A model generated the notes under the pieces. That model had not been told where the DNA came from and did no database searches. It was given only the letters and a program-made list of their open reading frames with translations. Shown here piece after piece: positions 25,568 through 33,787 of a stretch of DNA of 64,000 bases (positions within the stretch are counted from its first letter, which is position 1; each line of letters starts with the position of its first letter). A program made the translations under genes and the position numbers. Source of the stretch: Seleniivibrio woodruffii (GTDB lineage Bacteria; Chrysiogenota; Deferribacteres; Deferribacterales; Geovibrionaceae); NCBI RefSeq assembly GCF_029267515.1, contig NZ_JAJUIS010000006.1:1-64000 (forward strand), given 5' to 3'.

Positions 25568-27007
25568 TCAATATAAAGAAGAGAGGATAGTGTCGGTGTC
25601 AAGGTGCTGTTCCAGTGTATCGGCGAGCAGGTCAAGCTGCGCCTGTTTATTTTTATGGTACGAATAGTCGGGGTTGATTGCTTTTCCGCACATGGCGATA
25701 ACACGGGAAGCGATGTCCGCGCTGTCGAAAAGTCCGTGGATATAGGTGCCCAATACTTTATTTTCAGTGTCGGCGATGCAGATATCATTTTCCGCACAGA
25801 GCTGTGTATACGTGTGCGCTGTGGTCGATTCGCCCATGTGTATTTCGTATCCGGTGAAATCTATGCCGTCAAACTGCGCCAGACCGTGATAGGTCTTATT
25901 CAGAAGGGTCTTTTCTGGGGTAATGACGGTTTCCATGTTCAGAAGCCCAAGCCCTGCGCACTCCCTGTCGTCGCCTTCGATGCTGTCGGGGTCTTTTATT
26001 GTACGTCCAAGCATCTGGAACCCGCCGCATATGCCAACAACAGCGGTTTTGCCCGCCATTGACAGTATCTTTTTGTCAAAACCGCGCATCCGCATATCTT
26101 TCATGTCGGCAATGGTGCTTTTGCTGCCGGGGACGATAATTATGTCAGCGCCCGTCAGTTCGTTGGGCGATTTTGCATAGATAAGGTTGATATCGGGACA
26201 GGTGGCGAGCGGTGCAAAGTCCGTAAAGTTCGACATACGGGCGAGGCGCACCACGGCAACCGTGACGAAGCCGCCCTTTGTGCTGTCGTTTATGCTCTGG
26301 CTGTCCTCCTCCTCAAGGGTGAGGTTCAGCATGGGTACGGTGCCCACGACTGGCACAGGGACAAGCTCCCTGAACATTTCAATGCCGGGCTGGAGCAGTG
26401 AGATATCGCCGCGGAAACGGTTGATTATGAATCCTTTTACGCGGGGTTTGCCGTAGTCCGGCAGAAGGTCATAAGTGCCTTTCATCCATGCGAAAACACC
26501 ACCTCGGTCTATGTCGCCGATTATATACACGGGAGCGTCGGCAAACTCCGCCGTTCTCATGTTTACAATGTCTGTTCTGTGCAGGTTTATTTCCGCAGGG
26601 CTGCCTGCGCCTTCGATTATGACGCAGTCATATTCTTTCGCGAGGCTTGCGTAGGCTTCAATGGCGGTTTTAAGATTGTCCTGCGACATTTCGTAATACT
26701 GTCTGGCGGTGAAGTTGCCCACTGGTTTGCCCATGCGTATCACCTGACTGGTGGAGTTGCCGATGGGTTTCAAAAGGACGGGGTTCATCCGCACGTCAGG
26801 CTCTATGCCCGCCGCCTGCGCCTGTAAAATCTGCGCTCTGCCCATCTCGCCGCCTTGTGCAACGCCGCTGTTGAGCGCCATATTCTGAGACTTGAACGGA
26901 GCAACCTTTATGCCTCTGCGCCCCAGCATACGGCAGAAGCCCGCGCATATGACGGATTTGCCCACACCGCTTCCGGTGCCCTGAAACATGATGGGTTTTG
27001 CTTTCAT
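25568..27007 (-). CDS. cobQ: Cobyric acid synthase CobQ/CbiP
   Basis: CobQ amidates four side chains of adenosylcobyrinic a,c-diamide with glutamine and ATP. The 479-residue protein has the N-terminal ATPase domain (IMFQGTGSGVGKSVICAGFCRMLGRRG; APFKSQNMALNS; IIEGAGSPAEINL; IGDIDRGGVFAW) and a C-terminal glutaminase-like domain with the nucleophile cysteine in VVGICGGFQMLG and a terminal histidine in GTYIHGLFDS. Its ATG overlaps the cobD stop codon (ATGA). Confidence 0.97.
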   Translation of the reverse strand: MKAKPIMFQGTGSGVGKSVICAGFCRMLGRRGIKVAPFKSQNMALNSGVAQGGEMGRAQILQAQAAGIEPDVRMNPVLLKPIGNSTSQVIRMGKPVGNFTARQYYEMSQDNLKTAIEAYASLAKEYDCVIIEGAGSPAEINLHRTDIVNMRTAEFADAPVYIIGDIDRGGVFAWMKGTYDLLPDYGKPRVKGFIINRFRGDISLLQPGIEMFRELVPVPVVGTVPMLNLTLEEEDSQSINDSTKGGFVTVAVVRLARMSNFTDFAPLATCPDINLIYAKSPNELTGADIIIVPGSKSTIADMKDMRMRGFDKKILSMAGKTAVVGICGGFQMLGRTIKDPDSIEGDDRECAGLGLLNMETVITPEKTLLNKTYHGLAQFDGIDFTGYEIHMGESTTAHTYTQLCAENDICIADTENKVLGTYIHGLFDSADIASRVIAMCGKAINPDYSYHKNKQAQLDLLADTLEQHLDTDTILSSLY

Positions 27008-28059
27008 GCAAATATCCTGAAATACACTTCCGCAAGACGGCAGAAAGTGTCCATATGCACCTGTTCCTTTACGGCGATGCGGATATATTTGTCGGAAAGT
27101 CCAACGAAGTTTGAGCAGTTGCGCACAAGTATCCTGTGATTCAGCATATATTCGCAGAATGACGGGGCGTCGGATTTCATCAGCTTCATCAGTATGTAAT
27201 TCGTTTCGCCGGGGATAATGCGGAGATTTTCATTCTGTGCCAGTCTGCCCAGCGTATTTGCCTTTATCTGGCGAAGCTGGCGCATGTATGCGGAGATATC
27301 CAGCTTAACGGCTTTGAGGCAGACCTCCTGTGCCAGTGTGTTGATATTCCACGGTGACATGGAGCTTTTAAGCTCGCCCAGCAGGTGTTTGTTCTGGGAA
27401 AAAGCGTAGCCCGCACGCAGTCCGGGGATGCCGTATGCCTTTGAAAAGGAGCGCAGGACTATTATGTTTGAAAGTGTGCATCCTATGAGCGTGGGGTTTC
27501 TGTCCACGCAGAAATCTATATATGATTCGTCTACAACAAACATCGTTTTTTTGAACATATCGGCAATGAACCGCAGTTCGTCTTTGCCCACAAGCACTCC
27601 GGTGGGGTTGTTCGGGTTGCAGATGAAGCATACGTCCGCGTCCGGCAGACATTGCAGAAGCTCGTTGTCGTCGAATGCAAATTTTTTCTTTTCGCTCATG
27701 ATGCAGTCTGTGACGGTCATTCCGGTAAGCTGTGCGTGCTTCATATAGTCAACGTAAGTCGGTTGTACTATAACGGCGCGCTTTTCCGCATATATTTCGC
27801 ATATTCTGTGGATAAATTCAGTTGTGCCGCTGCCGGCGAGAAAGTTTTCCGAGGGCAGGTCGTGAAGCTGTGCAACTGCGTTCGTCAGCGTTCTGCTGTG
27901 TGGTTCAGGCAGTCGCGAAACGATGCTTCTGATGTTCAGTCCTTTAAGTAGCGCATCCGGTGTGAAAGGGGAAACGTTGCTGCTGAGGTCGATTATCTCG
28001 TCCACATGACAGCCTGCCGCCTCCGCCGCAGAATATACGTTGCCTCCGTGCTGAAACAT
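27004..28059 (-). CDS. cobD: L-threonine-O-3-phosphate decarboxylase CobD
   Basis: CobD makes (R)-1-aminopropan-2-ol phosphate, the arm joined by CbiB. The PLP-dependent, aminotransferase-fold protein of about 351 residues shows FQHGGNVYSAAEAAG, IIDLSSNVSPFTP, CNPNNPTGVL, VVDESYIDF and the PLP lysine in LRSFSKAYGIPGLRAGY. Context separates it from histidinol-phosphate aminotransferase. The start is taken as the TGATG overlap with the cobS stop. An ATG two codons earlier (28065) is equally possible. Confidence 0.93.
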   Translation of the reverse strand: MFQHGGNVYSAAEAAGCHVDEIIDLSSNVSPFTPDALLKGLNIRSIVSRLPEPHSRTLTNAVAQLHDLPSENFLAGSGTTEFIHRICEIYAEKRAVIVQPTYVDYMKHAQLTGMTVTDCIMSEKKKFAFDDNELLQCLPDADVCFICNPNNPTGVLVGKDELRFIADMFKKTMFVVDESYIDFCVDRNPTLIGCTLSNIIVLRSFSKAYGIPGLRAGYAFSQNKHLLGELKSSMSPWNINTLAQEVCLKAVKLDISAYMRQLRQIKANTLGRLAQNENLRIIPGETNYILMKLMKSDAPSFCEYMLNHRILVRNCSNFVGLSDKYIRIAVKEQVHMDTFCRLAEVYFRIFA

Positions 28060-28772
28060 CACCATAAACACCCCGCAACAAGGAACAGAAGCGCCTCGGA
28101 CGATTCGCACATAGCGCCCAGCATATCGCCCGTTATACCGCCTATCCTGTTTTTATACAGTCTTGTAATAAGATAGATAAAAATGAGAAAAGCGGTATTG
28201 AAAATAACGAACTGATAAGCACCGAAAAAATAGGATATGCCCAGCAGCAGGATGCCCTGTGCGAATACGGCGGGCGGAAAATTACCGAAAAATGCCGCCG
28301 CAGTGCCGGTTTCCCGTGCGTATTTAAACATGTAGAACCCGAAGACCATGCTGAACCGCGAATAGGCGGGGATTGCCAGCAGATAGAGCGGGTTTGATAT
28401 GGAATAGGCTGAGAAAGCCTTTATCATAAGCGTCATAACTACAGCGACAGCGCCCATTGTGCCGATGCGGCTGTCCTTCATTATCTCAAGCATCTTTTCG
28501 CGGTCGCGGAACGAAAACAGACCGTCCGCCGTGTCCGCCAGCCCGTCAAGGTGCAGAGCACCCGTTATCAGCACTAGGTACAGCACCGTTATAACAGCCA
28601 TCCCCGTCTGCGGCAGATAAGCCTGCGCAAAGGTGTAGAACGCCCAGAGTGGCAGCCCCACCGTGAATCCCACCGGAACGAAGCTGTAGACCGCTTTGCG
28701 ACCGTCAAAATCTTTGGTGTTGAACCGCAGAACCGTCAGAAAGCTGAGTGCATCGAGATAGCTTTTAAAAAT
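28059..28772 (-). CDS. cobS: Cobalamin 5'-phosphate synthase CobS, probable ATT start
   Basis: CobS joins AdoGDP-cobinamide to alpha-ribazole phosphate in the membrane. Family motifs are visible: YLDALSFLTVLRFN near the N-terminus, GALHLDGLADTADGLF with its acidic residues, DSRIGTMGAVAVV and GGITGDMLGAMCE. Several hydrophobic helices follow. The family N-terminus begins at IFKSYLDAL, whose first codon is ATT (28772). AAGGAG ends seven bases before it. The only upstream alternative is a TTG at 28808, inside cobT and without a binding site. The gene is therefore annotated from ATT, about 237 residues. Confidence 0.9.
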   Translation of the reverse strand: MFKSYLDALSFLTVLRFNTKDFDGRKAVYSFVPVGFTVGLPLWAFYTFAQAYLPQTGMAVITVLYLVLITGALHLDGLADTADGLFSFRDREKMLEIMKDSRIGTMGAVAVVMTLMIKAFSAYSISNPLYLLAIPAYSRFSMVFGFYMFKYARETGTAAAFFGNFPPAVFAQGILLLGISYFFGAYQFVIFNTAFLIFIYLITRLYKNRIGGITGDMLGAMCESSEALLFLVAGCLW

Positions 28773-28773
28773 G

Positions 28774-29847
28774 TTACATCTCCTTGCCGGAAACGCCCGC
28801 TTCGGCAAAGGTGGCTATCTCGGTTATGACCCTTACGCCCGCTTCAACGGAGTGCATCGCCATAACCGCGCCCGTTCCCTCGCCAAGCCTGAGTCCGAGA
28901 TCGACCAGCGGTTCAAGCCCCATGTATTGAAGCATTTTTATCTGCCCCGGTTCAACGGATTTGTGTCCGCTTATCATATATTCAACGGATACGGGTGAAA
29001 GCCCGAAAGCTATCAGTGCACCCGCCGCGGAGATTATACCGTCTATCATAACGGGTATTTTATGATACGCGCCCGCAAGGATAACACCTGCAATAGCGCC
29101 TATCTCAAGCCCGCCGACCTTTGAAAGCACGTCCAGAGCGTCCGATTTATCCGGCTTGTTCAGCTCTATGCCGCGTTTTATAACGTCTATCTTGCGATTC
29201 AAAGCCTCGTTGTCGATGCCCGAACCGAAACCTGTCATAACTTCCGCCGTTTCACCTGTGAAAACCGCACCGATGGCGCTTGAAGGCGTTGTGTTGCCTA
29301 TGCCCATGTCGCCTGTGGCTATGAGGTTCAGTCCGTGTTTTTTTATCATTTCGTCAGCAATCTCAAACCCCGCCATGACGGAGGCTTCCGCCTCTTCGCG
29401 GGTCATTGCCGCACCTTTGGAAAAGTTTGCAGTGCCTCTGCGTACTTTCTTTATAATAAAAGTATTGTCAGGGTCGGCAGGAACGGCGTTCACATCGCAT
29501 ACGGCGCCGATATCAGCCACCAGAACCTTTGATTTAGCCTGTTTTGAAAGGATATTTATAGATGCGAGTCCGGCGACGAAAGCACCCATCATCTGACCTG
29601 TGACCTCCTGCGGAAATGCGGCGACGCGCTCCTCCACTATGCCGTGGTCGCCCGCCATAACGAACACCATGCGTTTGTCAACTTTCGGCTTCATTGTACA
29701 CTGGATGGCGCATATCTTTTCGCCTATATCGTTGAGCCTTCCCAGCGCTCTTGGCGGCATTATCAGGTTCGCAGTTCTGTCCTGCGCCTGTTTAAAAATC
29801 TCTCTGTCCGTCGGTTTGATTCCCGCAATAATCTCAGCTAAATTCAC
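28774..29847 (-). CDS. cobT: Nicotinate-nucleotide:DMB phosphoribosyltransferase CobT
   Basis: CobT activates the lower-ligand base to alpha-ribazole phosphate. The 357-residue product keeps MPPRALGRLNDIGEKICAIQ, VFVMAGDHGIVEERVAAFPQEVTGQMM, INILSKQAKSKVLVADIGAV, DMGIGNTTPSSAIGAVFTGE, GGLEIGAIAGVILAGAYHKIPVMIDGIISAAGAL and the catalytic-base glutamate region DLGLRLGEGTGAVMAMHSVEAG. The start overlaps the cobU stop by four bases. Its end contains the ribosome binding site of cobS. Confidence 0.97.
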   Translation of the reverse strand: MNLAEIIAGIKPTDREIFKQAQDRTANLIMPPRALGRLNDIGEKICAIQCTMKPKVDKRMVFVMAGDHGIVEERVAAFPQEVTGQMMGAFVAGLASINILSKQAKSKVLVADIGAVCDVNAVPADPDNTFIIKKVRRGTANFSKGAAMTREEAEASVMAGFEIADEMIKKHGLNLIATGDMGIGNTTPSSAIGAVFTGETAEVMTGFGSGIDNEALNRKIDVIKRGIELNKPDKSDALDVLSKVGGLEIGAIAGVILAGAYHKIPVMIDGIISAAGALIAFGLSPVSVEYMISGHKSVEPGQIKMLQYMGLEPLVDLGLRLGEGTGAVMAMHSVEAGVRVITEIATFAEAGVSGKEM

Positions 29848-30353
29848 TTTTTTCCTCCCTTGATGAAAAGCGGTATGGACGATATCATGAAGATTACGCT
29901 GTCTGATACTGCGGCGAGTCTTGTGTTCAGCTTGCCCAGCTCATCTGCGAATTTGCATCCTTCCGGATTTGCAGGCATAACGCCCAGCCCTGTTTCGTTG
30001 GTCACTATCACAACGGGCTTTTTACAGCTTTTCAGGCGCTCCATGAAATGCTCGATATGCTTTTCTGTGTTGAGTTGTTTATATATAAGGTTGTTAAGCC
30101 ACATGGTAATACAGTCTATAAGGATTACGTCCTGTTTCTCCGCGTTGTCGAAAACGCTGTGCAGGCTGACTGGTTCCTCGATGGTTGTCCAGCTTGCGTC
30201 CCGCTCGGCTTTGTGCAGGTCTATCTTGTTCTGCATTGCATCGTCGAAGGCTTCTGCCGTTGCCACATATGTTTTGAATTGATATTGCCCGCAGAGTTGA
30301 ATTGCGTATGCGGTCTTTCCGCTTTTAACGCCGCCCGTAACAAGTGTTATCAT
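29844..30353 (-). CDS. cobU: Adenosylcobinamide kinase/guanylyltransferase CobU
   Basis: CobU phosphorylates cobinamide and transfers GMP to it. The 169-residue protein has the P-loop LVTGGVKSGKTAYAIQ, YVATAEAFDDAMQNKIDLHKAERDASWTTIEEP with the family's guanylylated-histidine region (HKAER), IDCITMWLNNLI and VIVTNETGLGVMPANPEGCKFADELGKLNTRLAA. Length is typical. It overlaps cobT and cbiR by four bases at each side. Confidence 0.96.
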   Translation of the reverse strand: MITLVTGGVKSGKTAYAIQLCGQYQFKTYVATAEAFDDAMQNKIDLHKAERDASWTTIEEPVSLHSVFDNAEKQDVILIDCITMWLNNLIYKQLNTEKHIEHFMERLKSCKKPVVIVTNETGLGVMPANPEGCKFADELGKLNTRLAAVSDSVIFMISSIPLFIKGGKK

Positions 30354-31003
30354 GTGTGTTTCCTGATTATTTCCAAAGATTTGAGGAAATCGTCCTGTCT
30401 GAAAACCTCAAGACAGACCGTCGCCCCGTAAATTTTTGCATTAGCAAGGATGGATTCTAGCAGATTGGGTTCTATATGCTCAAGACTTTTATGGTGTTTT
30501 CCGTCCGCTTCGCCTTGCAGGTGATATTCGCGGATGTGTGATTTATATCTGTCGAGAAAATCACGGGCTTTATCTCCTGCGTGGGGGTTGTCGAAACATA
30601 ACCCGAAGCCCATATCCGCGGCATCATCGAAAAATGAGCCGTAAAAATCGGTGTTTTCGATTATTATGTTATGTTTCCGCCGCTTATCCATTTCGTTCAG
30701 AAAGAAAGCGCTTTCTGCGGGATGAATCACCATGCGCAGTGGTTTAAGTGATTGGAGTTTGTCGATGTACGAGTCTATTACCTGCCAGCCGTCAGTTGTG
30801 TTGAGGTCTGCGTCGGTGGGCAGGTGGATGCTGTAGTCCATATTCAGCGCCGCAAGTTCCGCTATCTCACCGTTGGCTGGCATGTCGAAATCGTGCCTGC
30901 TGTCGAAGAACAGAAGCTCAACCTCATGAACAAGCGGTTTCAGATATTTTACGTTGTTTGCCCTGCTGTCGGGGATAACGAATGACGGTGCGGATATTTT
31001 CAT
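30350..31003 (-). CDS. cbiR: TIM-barrel cobamide-remodeling phosphodiesterase-like protein (CbiR)
   Basis: This 217-residue TIM-barrel protein of the xylose-isomerase/endonuclease IV-like superfamily has candidate metal ligands in IHLPTDAD, VIHPAES, IIENTDF, LCFDNPHAGD, REYHLQGEADGKHH and VCLEVF. Its position as first gene of a cobamide nucleotide-loop operon, four bases overlapping cobU, points to CbiR, which hydrolyses complete cobamides so that a different lower ligand can be attached. The family assignment rests on fold, length and context; no alignment could be run. Another sugar-phosphate isomerase-like role is possible. Confidence 0.72.
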   Translation of the reverse strand: MKISAPSFVIPDSRANNVKYLKPLVHEVELLFFDSRHDFDMPANGEIAELAALNMDYSIHLPTDADLNTTDGWQVIDSYIDKLQSLKPLRMVIHPAESAFFLNEMDKRRKHNIIIENTDFYGSFFDDAADMGFGLCFDNPHAGDKARDFLDRYKSHIREYHLQGEADGKHHKSLEHIEPNLLESILANAKIYGATVCLEVFRQDDFLKSLEIIRKHT

Positions 31004-31067
31004 CCGGTCAGGGTAGCCTTTTTTTTCTTCCCTTGCAAGATTATAGATAATGCAATAATCTCAGTGT

Positions 31068-32381
31068 ATGTTCAGTTCATTCATGATAGCCGCGGACAAG
31101 AGCGGTTCCGGCAAAACAACTCTGACAACAGGAATAATCAGATATCTGACCCGCAATGGACACATTGTTGCGCCCTTTAAATGCGGACCGGACTACATAG
31201 ATACGCGCCACCTTGAGCGGGCGTCCGGCAGAAAAGCCTATAACCTCGACAGTGTTATGCTGTCGCGTGAGATTGTGCAGAACGTTTATGCGCGTGGCTG
31301 TGCCGGTGCGGACTGTGCCGTTATCGAGGGTGTTATGGGTGTTCTGGACGGCGTTTCCCATACGGATTTCGCCGGAAGCAGCGCCGATATTGCCGCCATC
31401 GCCGACTTGCCGTGTGTTCTCGTGCTTGACTGTTCCGGCAGTTCATACACCGCGGCGGCAACCATACGCGGCATAGCGGAGCTTGGCAGGATGCGCATTG
31501 CGGGCGTTGTGCTGAACAACATAGCCTCAGACCGCCACGCATTTCTGGTGCGCTCTGCGGTTGAAACTCATACTGACTGCAAGGTGCTGGGCACCCTGCC
31601 GAAAAACAGCGAAAACCTGCTCGGTTCAAGACATCTTGGCATAAAGACCGCCATGGAGGTTGAAGAAAGCTATCTGGAAGCGTGCGCAGATTTTGCATCG
31701 GCGAACGTGAACGTGGATGAACTTCTGACGCTGTGCCGGACGGAGAAACCTGTTTATGCGCCGCAGACAGCGGTGAAAACTGATAAAACAGCATACGTTG
31801 CATATGACAAAGCGTTCCAGTTTTACTATAATTCCAATATAGAGTTCCTCGCTTCGGCTGGGTACGAAGTGAAATTTTTCAGTCCGCTGGCTGGAGAAGG
31901 CATAGACGGCGCGGACTTTGTTTACATAGGTGGCGGATATCCCGAACTGTACGCAGAAGAGCTTTCGGAAAGCCCCACTGCAAAGATTATCAAAGATTAT
32001 GCGGAGGCGGGCGGAAAGCTCTATGCAGAGTGCGGCGGGCTGATGTTCCTGTCGCGCGGCATCCATACCGACGGCGGTTTTTTCCCAATGGCAGGCGTTT
32101 TCGGCTGCGAGACCAGAATGTGCAGCAGGCGGCAGGCGCTGGGCTACGTCCGCGCTGAGCTTGTTAAAGACTGCATCATGGGTAATGCCGGGCAGGCGAA
32201 CGTCGGACACGAATTTCACTATTCTGCCATGGAGGGCTATTCAGGAGAATATGCCTATAAGCTGACCCGCATAACCGACGGCAAAACGTCCGGCGACGGG
32301 CTGATATATAAAAACAGCTTCGCGGCTTACACGCACCTGCATTTCCTGTGCGATAAACCGCTGATAAAGAATATGATATAA
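31068..32381 (+). CDS. cbiA: Cobyrinate a,c-diamide synthase CbiA/CobB
   Basis: CbiA amidates the a and c side chains of cobyrinic acid using glutamine and ATP. The 437-residue protein has MIAADKSGSGKTTLTTGIIRYL, APFKCGPDYIDTRHL, AVIEGVMGVLDG with the ATP/Mg-binding residues, and a glutaminase-like domain: YIGGGYPELYAEELS, YAECGGLMFLSRG with nucleophile cysteine, and VGHEFHYS. It is divergently transcribed from cbiR with 64 bases between, which must hold both promoters. The REP-like repeat begins four bases after its stop. Confidence 0.96.
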   Translation: MFSSFMIAADKSGSGKTTLTTGIIRYLTRNGHIVAPFKCGPDYIDTRHLERASGRKAYNLDSVMLSREIVQNVYARGCAGADCAVIEGVMGVLDGVSHTDFAGSSADIAAIADLPCVLVLDCSGSSYTAAATIRGIAELGRMRIAGVVLNNIASDRHAFLVRSAVETHTDCKVLGTLPKNSENLLGSRHLGIKTAMEVEESYLEACADFASANVNVDELLTLCRTEKPVYAPQTAVKTDKTAYVAYDKAFQFYYNSNIEFLASAGYEVKFFSPLAGEGIDGADFVYIGGGYPELYAEELSESPTAKIIKDYAEAGGKLYAECGGLMFLSRGIHTDGGFFPMAGVFGCETRMCSRRQALGYVRAELVKDCIMGNAGQANVGHEFHYSAMEGYSGEYAYKLTRITDGKTSGDGLIYKNSFAAYTHLHFLCDKPLIKNMI

Positions 32382-32385
32382 ATCA

Positions 32386-32461
32386 AGATTGCTTCGTCAC
32401 ATGCGTTCTGCGCCAGCTCGCAAAGACGTCATTGCGAGGCGCGGAAGCGACGCGGCAATCT
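32386..32461. repeat. REP-like palindromic repeat, copy 2 (most complete)
   Basis: The 76-bp unit has outer arms AGATTGC..CGTC and GACG.GGCAATCT and an inner pair CTCGCAA/TTGCGAG, so it can fold as a long interrupted hairpin. It sits between cbiA and cbiL. The same sequence words occur in the copies at 140-177 and 60944-61032. It has no coding capacity. Confidence 0.7.
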
Positions 32462-32483
32462 CATAATATGTTCAGGAGTTGAG

Positions 32484-33173
32484 ATGAAAATTTACGGAAT
32501 CGGAATAGGACCCGGCGACCCCGAACTGCTCACCGTCAAAGCGGTGCGCCTTATGAACGAAAGCGACGTCGTCGTTGTTCCCCAGTCAGACAAAACAGGC
32601 AGAAGCCTTGCACGGGATATTATCAAAGACATTGTCCCCGAAGGGAAAATATACATGTACTATTTCCCAATGACGGGAGATAAGGCAGATCTTGACACCA
32701 AATACGCAGCGCTTGCCGCCGATATCTACGGTATGGTCAGAGAGGGAAGAAAGGTAACGTACGTCACCATAGGAGACGCGCCGATATATTCAACACTGAA
32801 CTATCTGGCGCATAAGCTGGAGCACCACGGCGTTAAGATGGAGTTTGTGCCGGGCATATCCGCCATTTCCGCTGTGCCGAACATCCTCTGCCTGCCGGTT
32901 ACTGAGAAGGACGAGAGCTTCTGCACCGTTGAAATGAAGGACGATACGGCGTTTCTTAAAGAGTGTACGGAAAAATTCGCCACAGTGTTCGTTATGAAGG
33001 TGCATAATAAACTGGACGTGCTGAAAAAATTCGTGCGCGAAAACGGGATAAAAACAGCCTACGTCATATCCCGCGCCACTCTTGCTGACGAAATAATCCT
33101 CGACCTCAACAGCGACGAGACTAAACAGATAAATTATCTTTCCACAGCAATACTTAAAAAAGGTGAAGCGTGA
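32484..33173 (+). CDS. cbiL: Precorrin-2 C20-methyltransferase CbiL/CobI
   Basis: This SAM-dependent corrin-ring methyltransferase is 229 residues long. Visible motifs are IYGIGIGPGDPELLTVKAVRLMNESDVVVVPQ (family start), VTIGDAPIYSTLNYLAHKL, VEFVPGISAISAVPNILCLPV and the C-terminal AYVISRATLADEIILDL. GDPELLTVKA and the STxxYL region are typical for the C20 enzyme. GGAG lies before the ATG. It overlaps cbiC by four bases (GTGA). Confidence 0.93.
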   Translation: MKIYGIGIGPGDPELLTVKAVRLMNESDVVVVPQSDKTGRSLARDIIKDIVPEGKIYMYYFPMTGDKADLDTKYAALAADIYGMVREGRKVTYVTIGDAPIYSTLNYLAHKLEHHGVKMEFVPGISAISAVPNILCLPVTEKDESFCTVEMKDDTAFLKECTEKFATVFVMKVHNKLDVLKKFVRENGIKTAYVISRATLADEIILDLNSDETKQINYLSTAILKKGEA

Positions 33174-33787
33174 ACAAGGGCGACAGGATAGAGAAGGAAT
33201 CTTTTGAGATAATAGAGGCGGGATGCGACCTTTCGGCATACGATGAGCGCCAGAAAAAGGTCGTCATGCGGTTGATACATACCACAGGTGATTTCGAGTT
33301 CGCTAAAATGACCCTTTTCAGCGTTAACGCCATAGATCGGGCAATGGACGCTCTTGAACGCAGACTGCCAGTGATATGCGACGTGAATATGGTGAAAACT
33401 GCCATCACAGCTAAATACTCCGAGGCTGTCGGCATTGAGCGGCACTGCTTCATAACCAACGAAAACGTTATTACAGAAGCAGCGGCACAGGAAAAGACCC
33501 GCGCGGAATACAGTATGGAATACGCTGCAAGGCACTTTCCTGACGCTATATACGCGATAGGCAACGCGCCCACGGCTCTGCTTAAAATAATGGAGTTGCA
33601 CAAAGAAGGAAAAATCAATCCCGCTCTGGTAATCGGGCTTCCAGTCGGTTTCGTTATGGCGGCGGAGAGCAAGGCTATGCTGACCGAAAGCGGCATGGAG
33701 TACATCACCAACGTTGGTACGAAAGGCGGCAGTCCGTGTGCCGGAGCAGTCGTTAACGCGCTAATAAAAATTAAGGCTGGGATATGA
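33170..33787 (+). CDS. cbiC: Precorrin-8X methylmutase CbiC
   Basis: CbiC moves the C11 methyl group to C12 to form the hydrogenobyrinate/cobyrinate skeleton. The 205-residue protein has IEKESFEIIEAGCDL, VVMRLIHTTGDFEFA with the catalytic-histidine region, CDVNMVKTAI, YAIGNAPTALLKIMEL, NPALVIGLPVGFVMAAESK and TNVGTKGGSPCAGAVVNALI. Start is GTG within the cbiL stop overlap, with AAGGTGAAG as binding site. Other ring-modifying genes are not in this window. Confidence 0.95.
   Translation: MNKGDRIEKESFEIIEAGCDLSAYDERQKKVVMRLIHTTGDFEFAKMTLFSVNAIDRAMDALERRLPVICDVNMVKTAITAKYSEAVGIERHCFITNENVITEAAAQEKTRAEYSMEYAARHFPDAIYAIGNAPTALLKIMELHKEGKINPALVIGLPVGFVMAAESKAMLTESGMEYITNVGTKGGSPCAGAVVNALIKIKAGI

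Noticed and set aside
31004-31067. Cobalamin riboswitch in the divergent cobamide control region
   Set aside because: Only 64 bases separate cbiR and cbiA, far too short for a B12 riboswitch, and no B12-box-like sequence was seen there or before cbiL.
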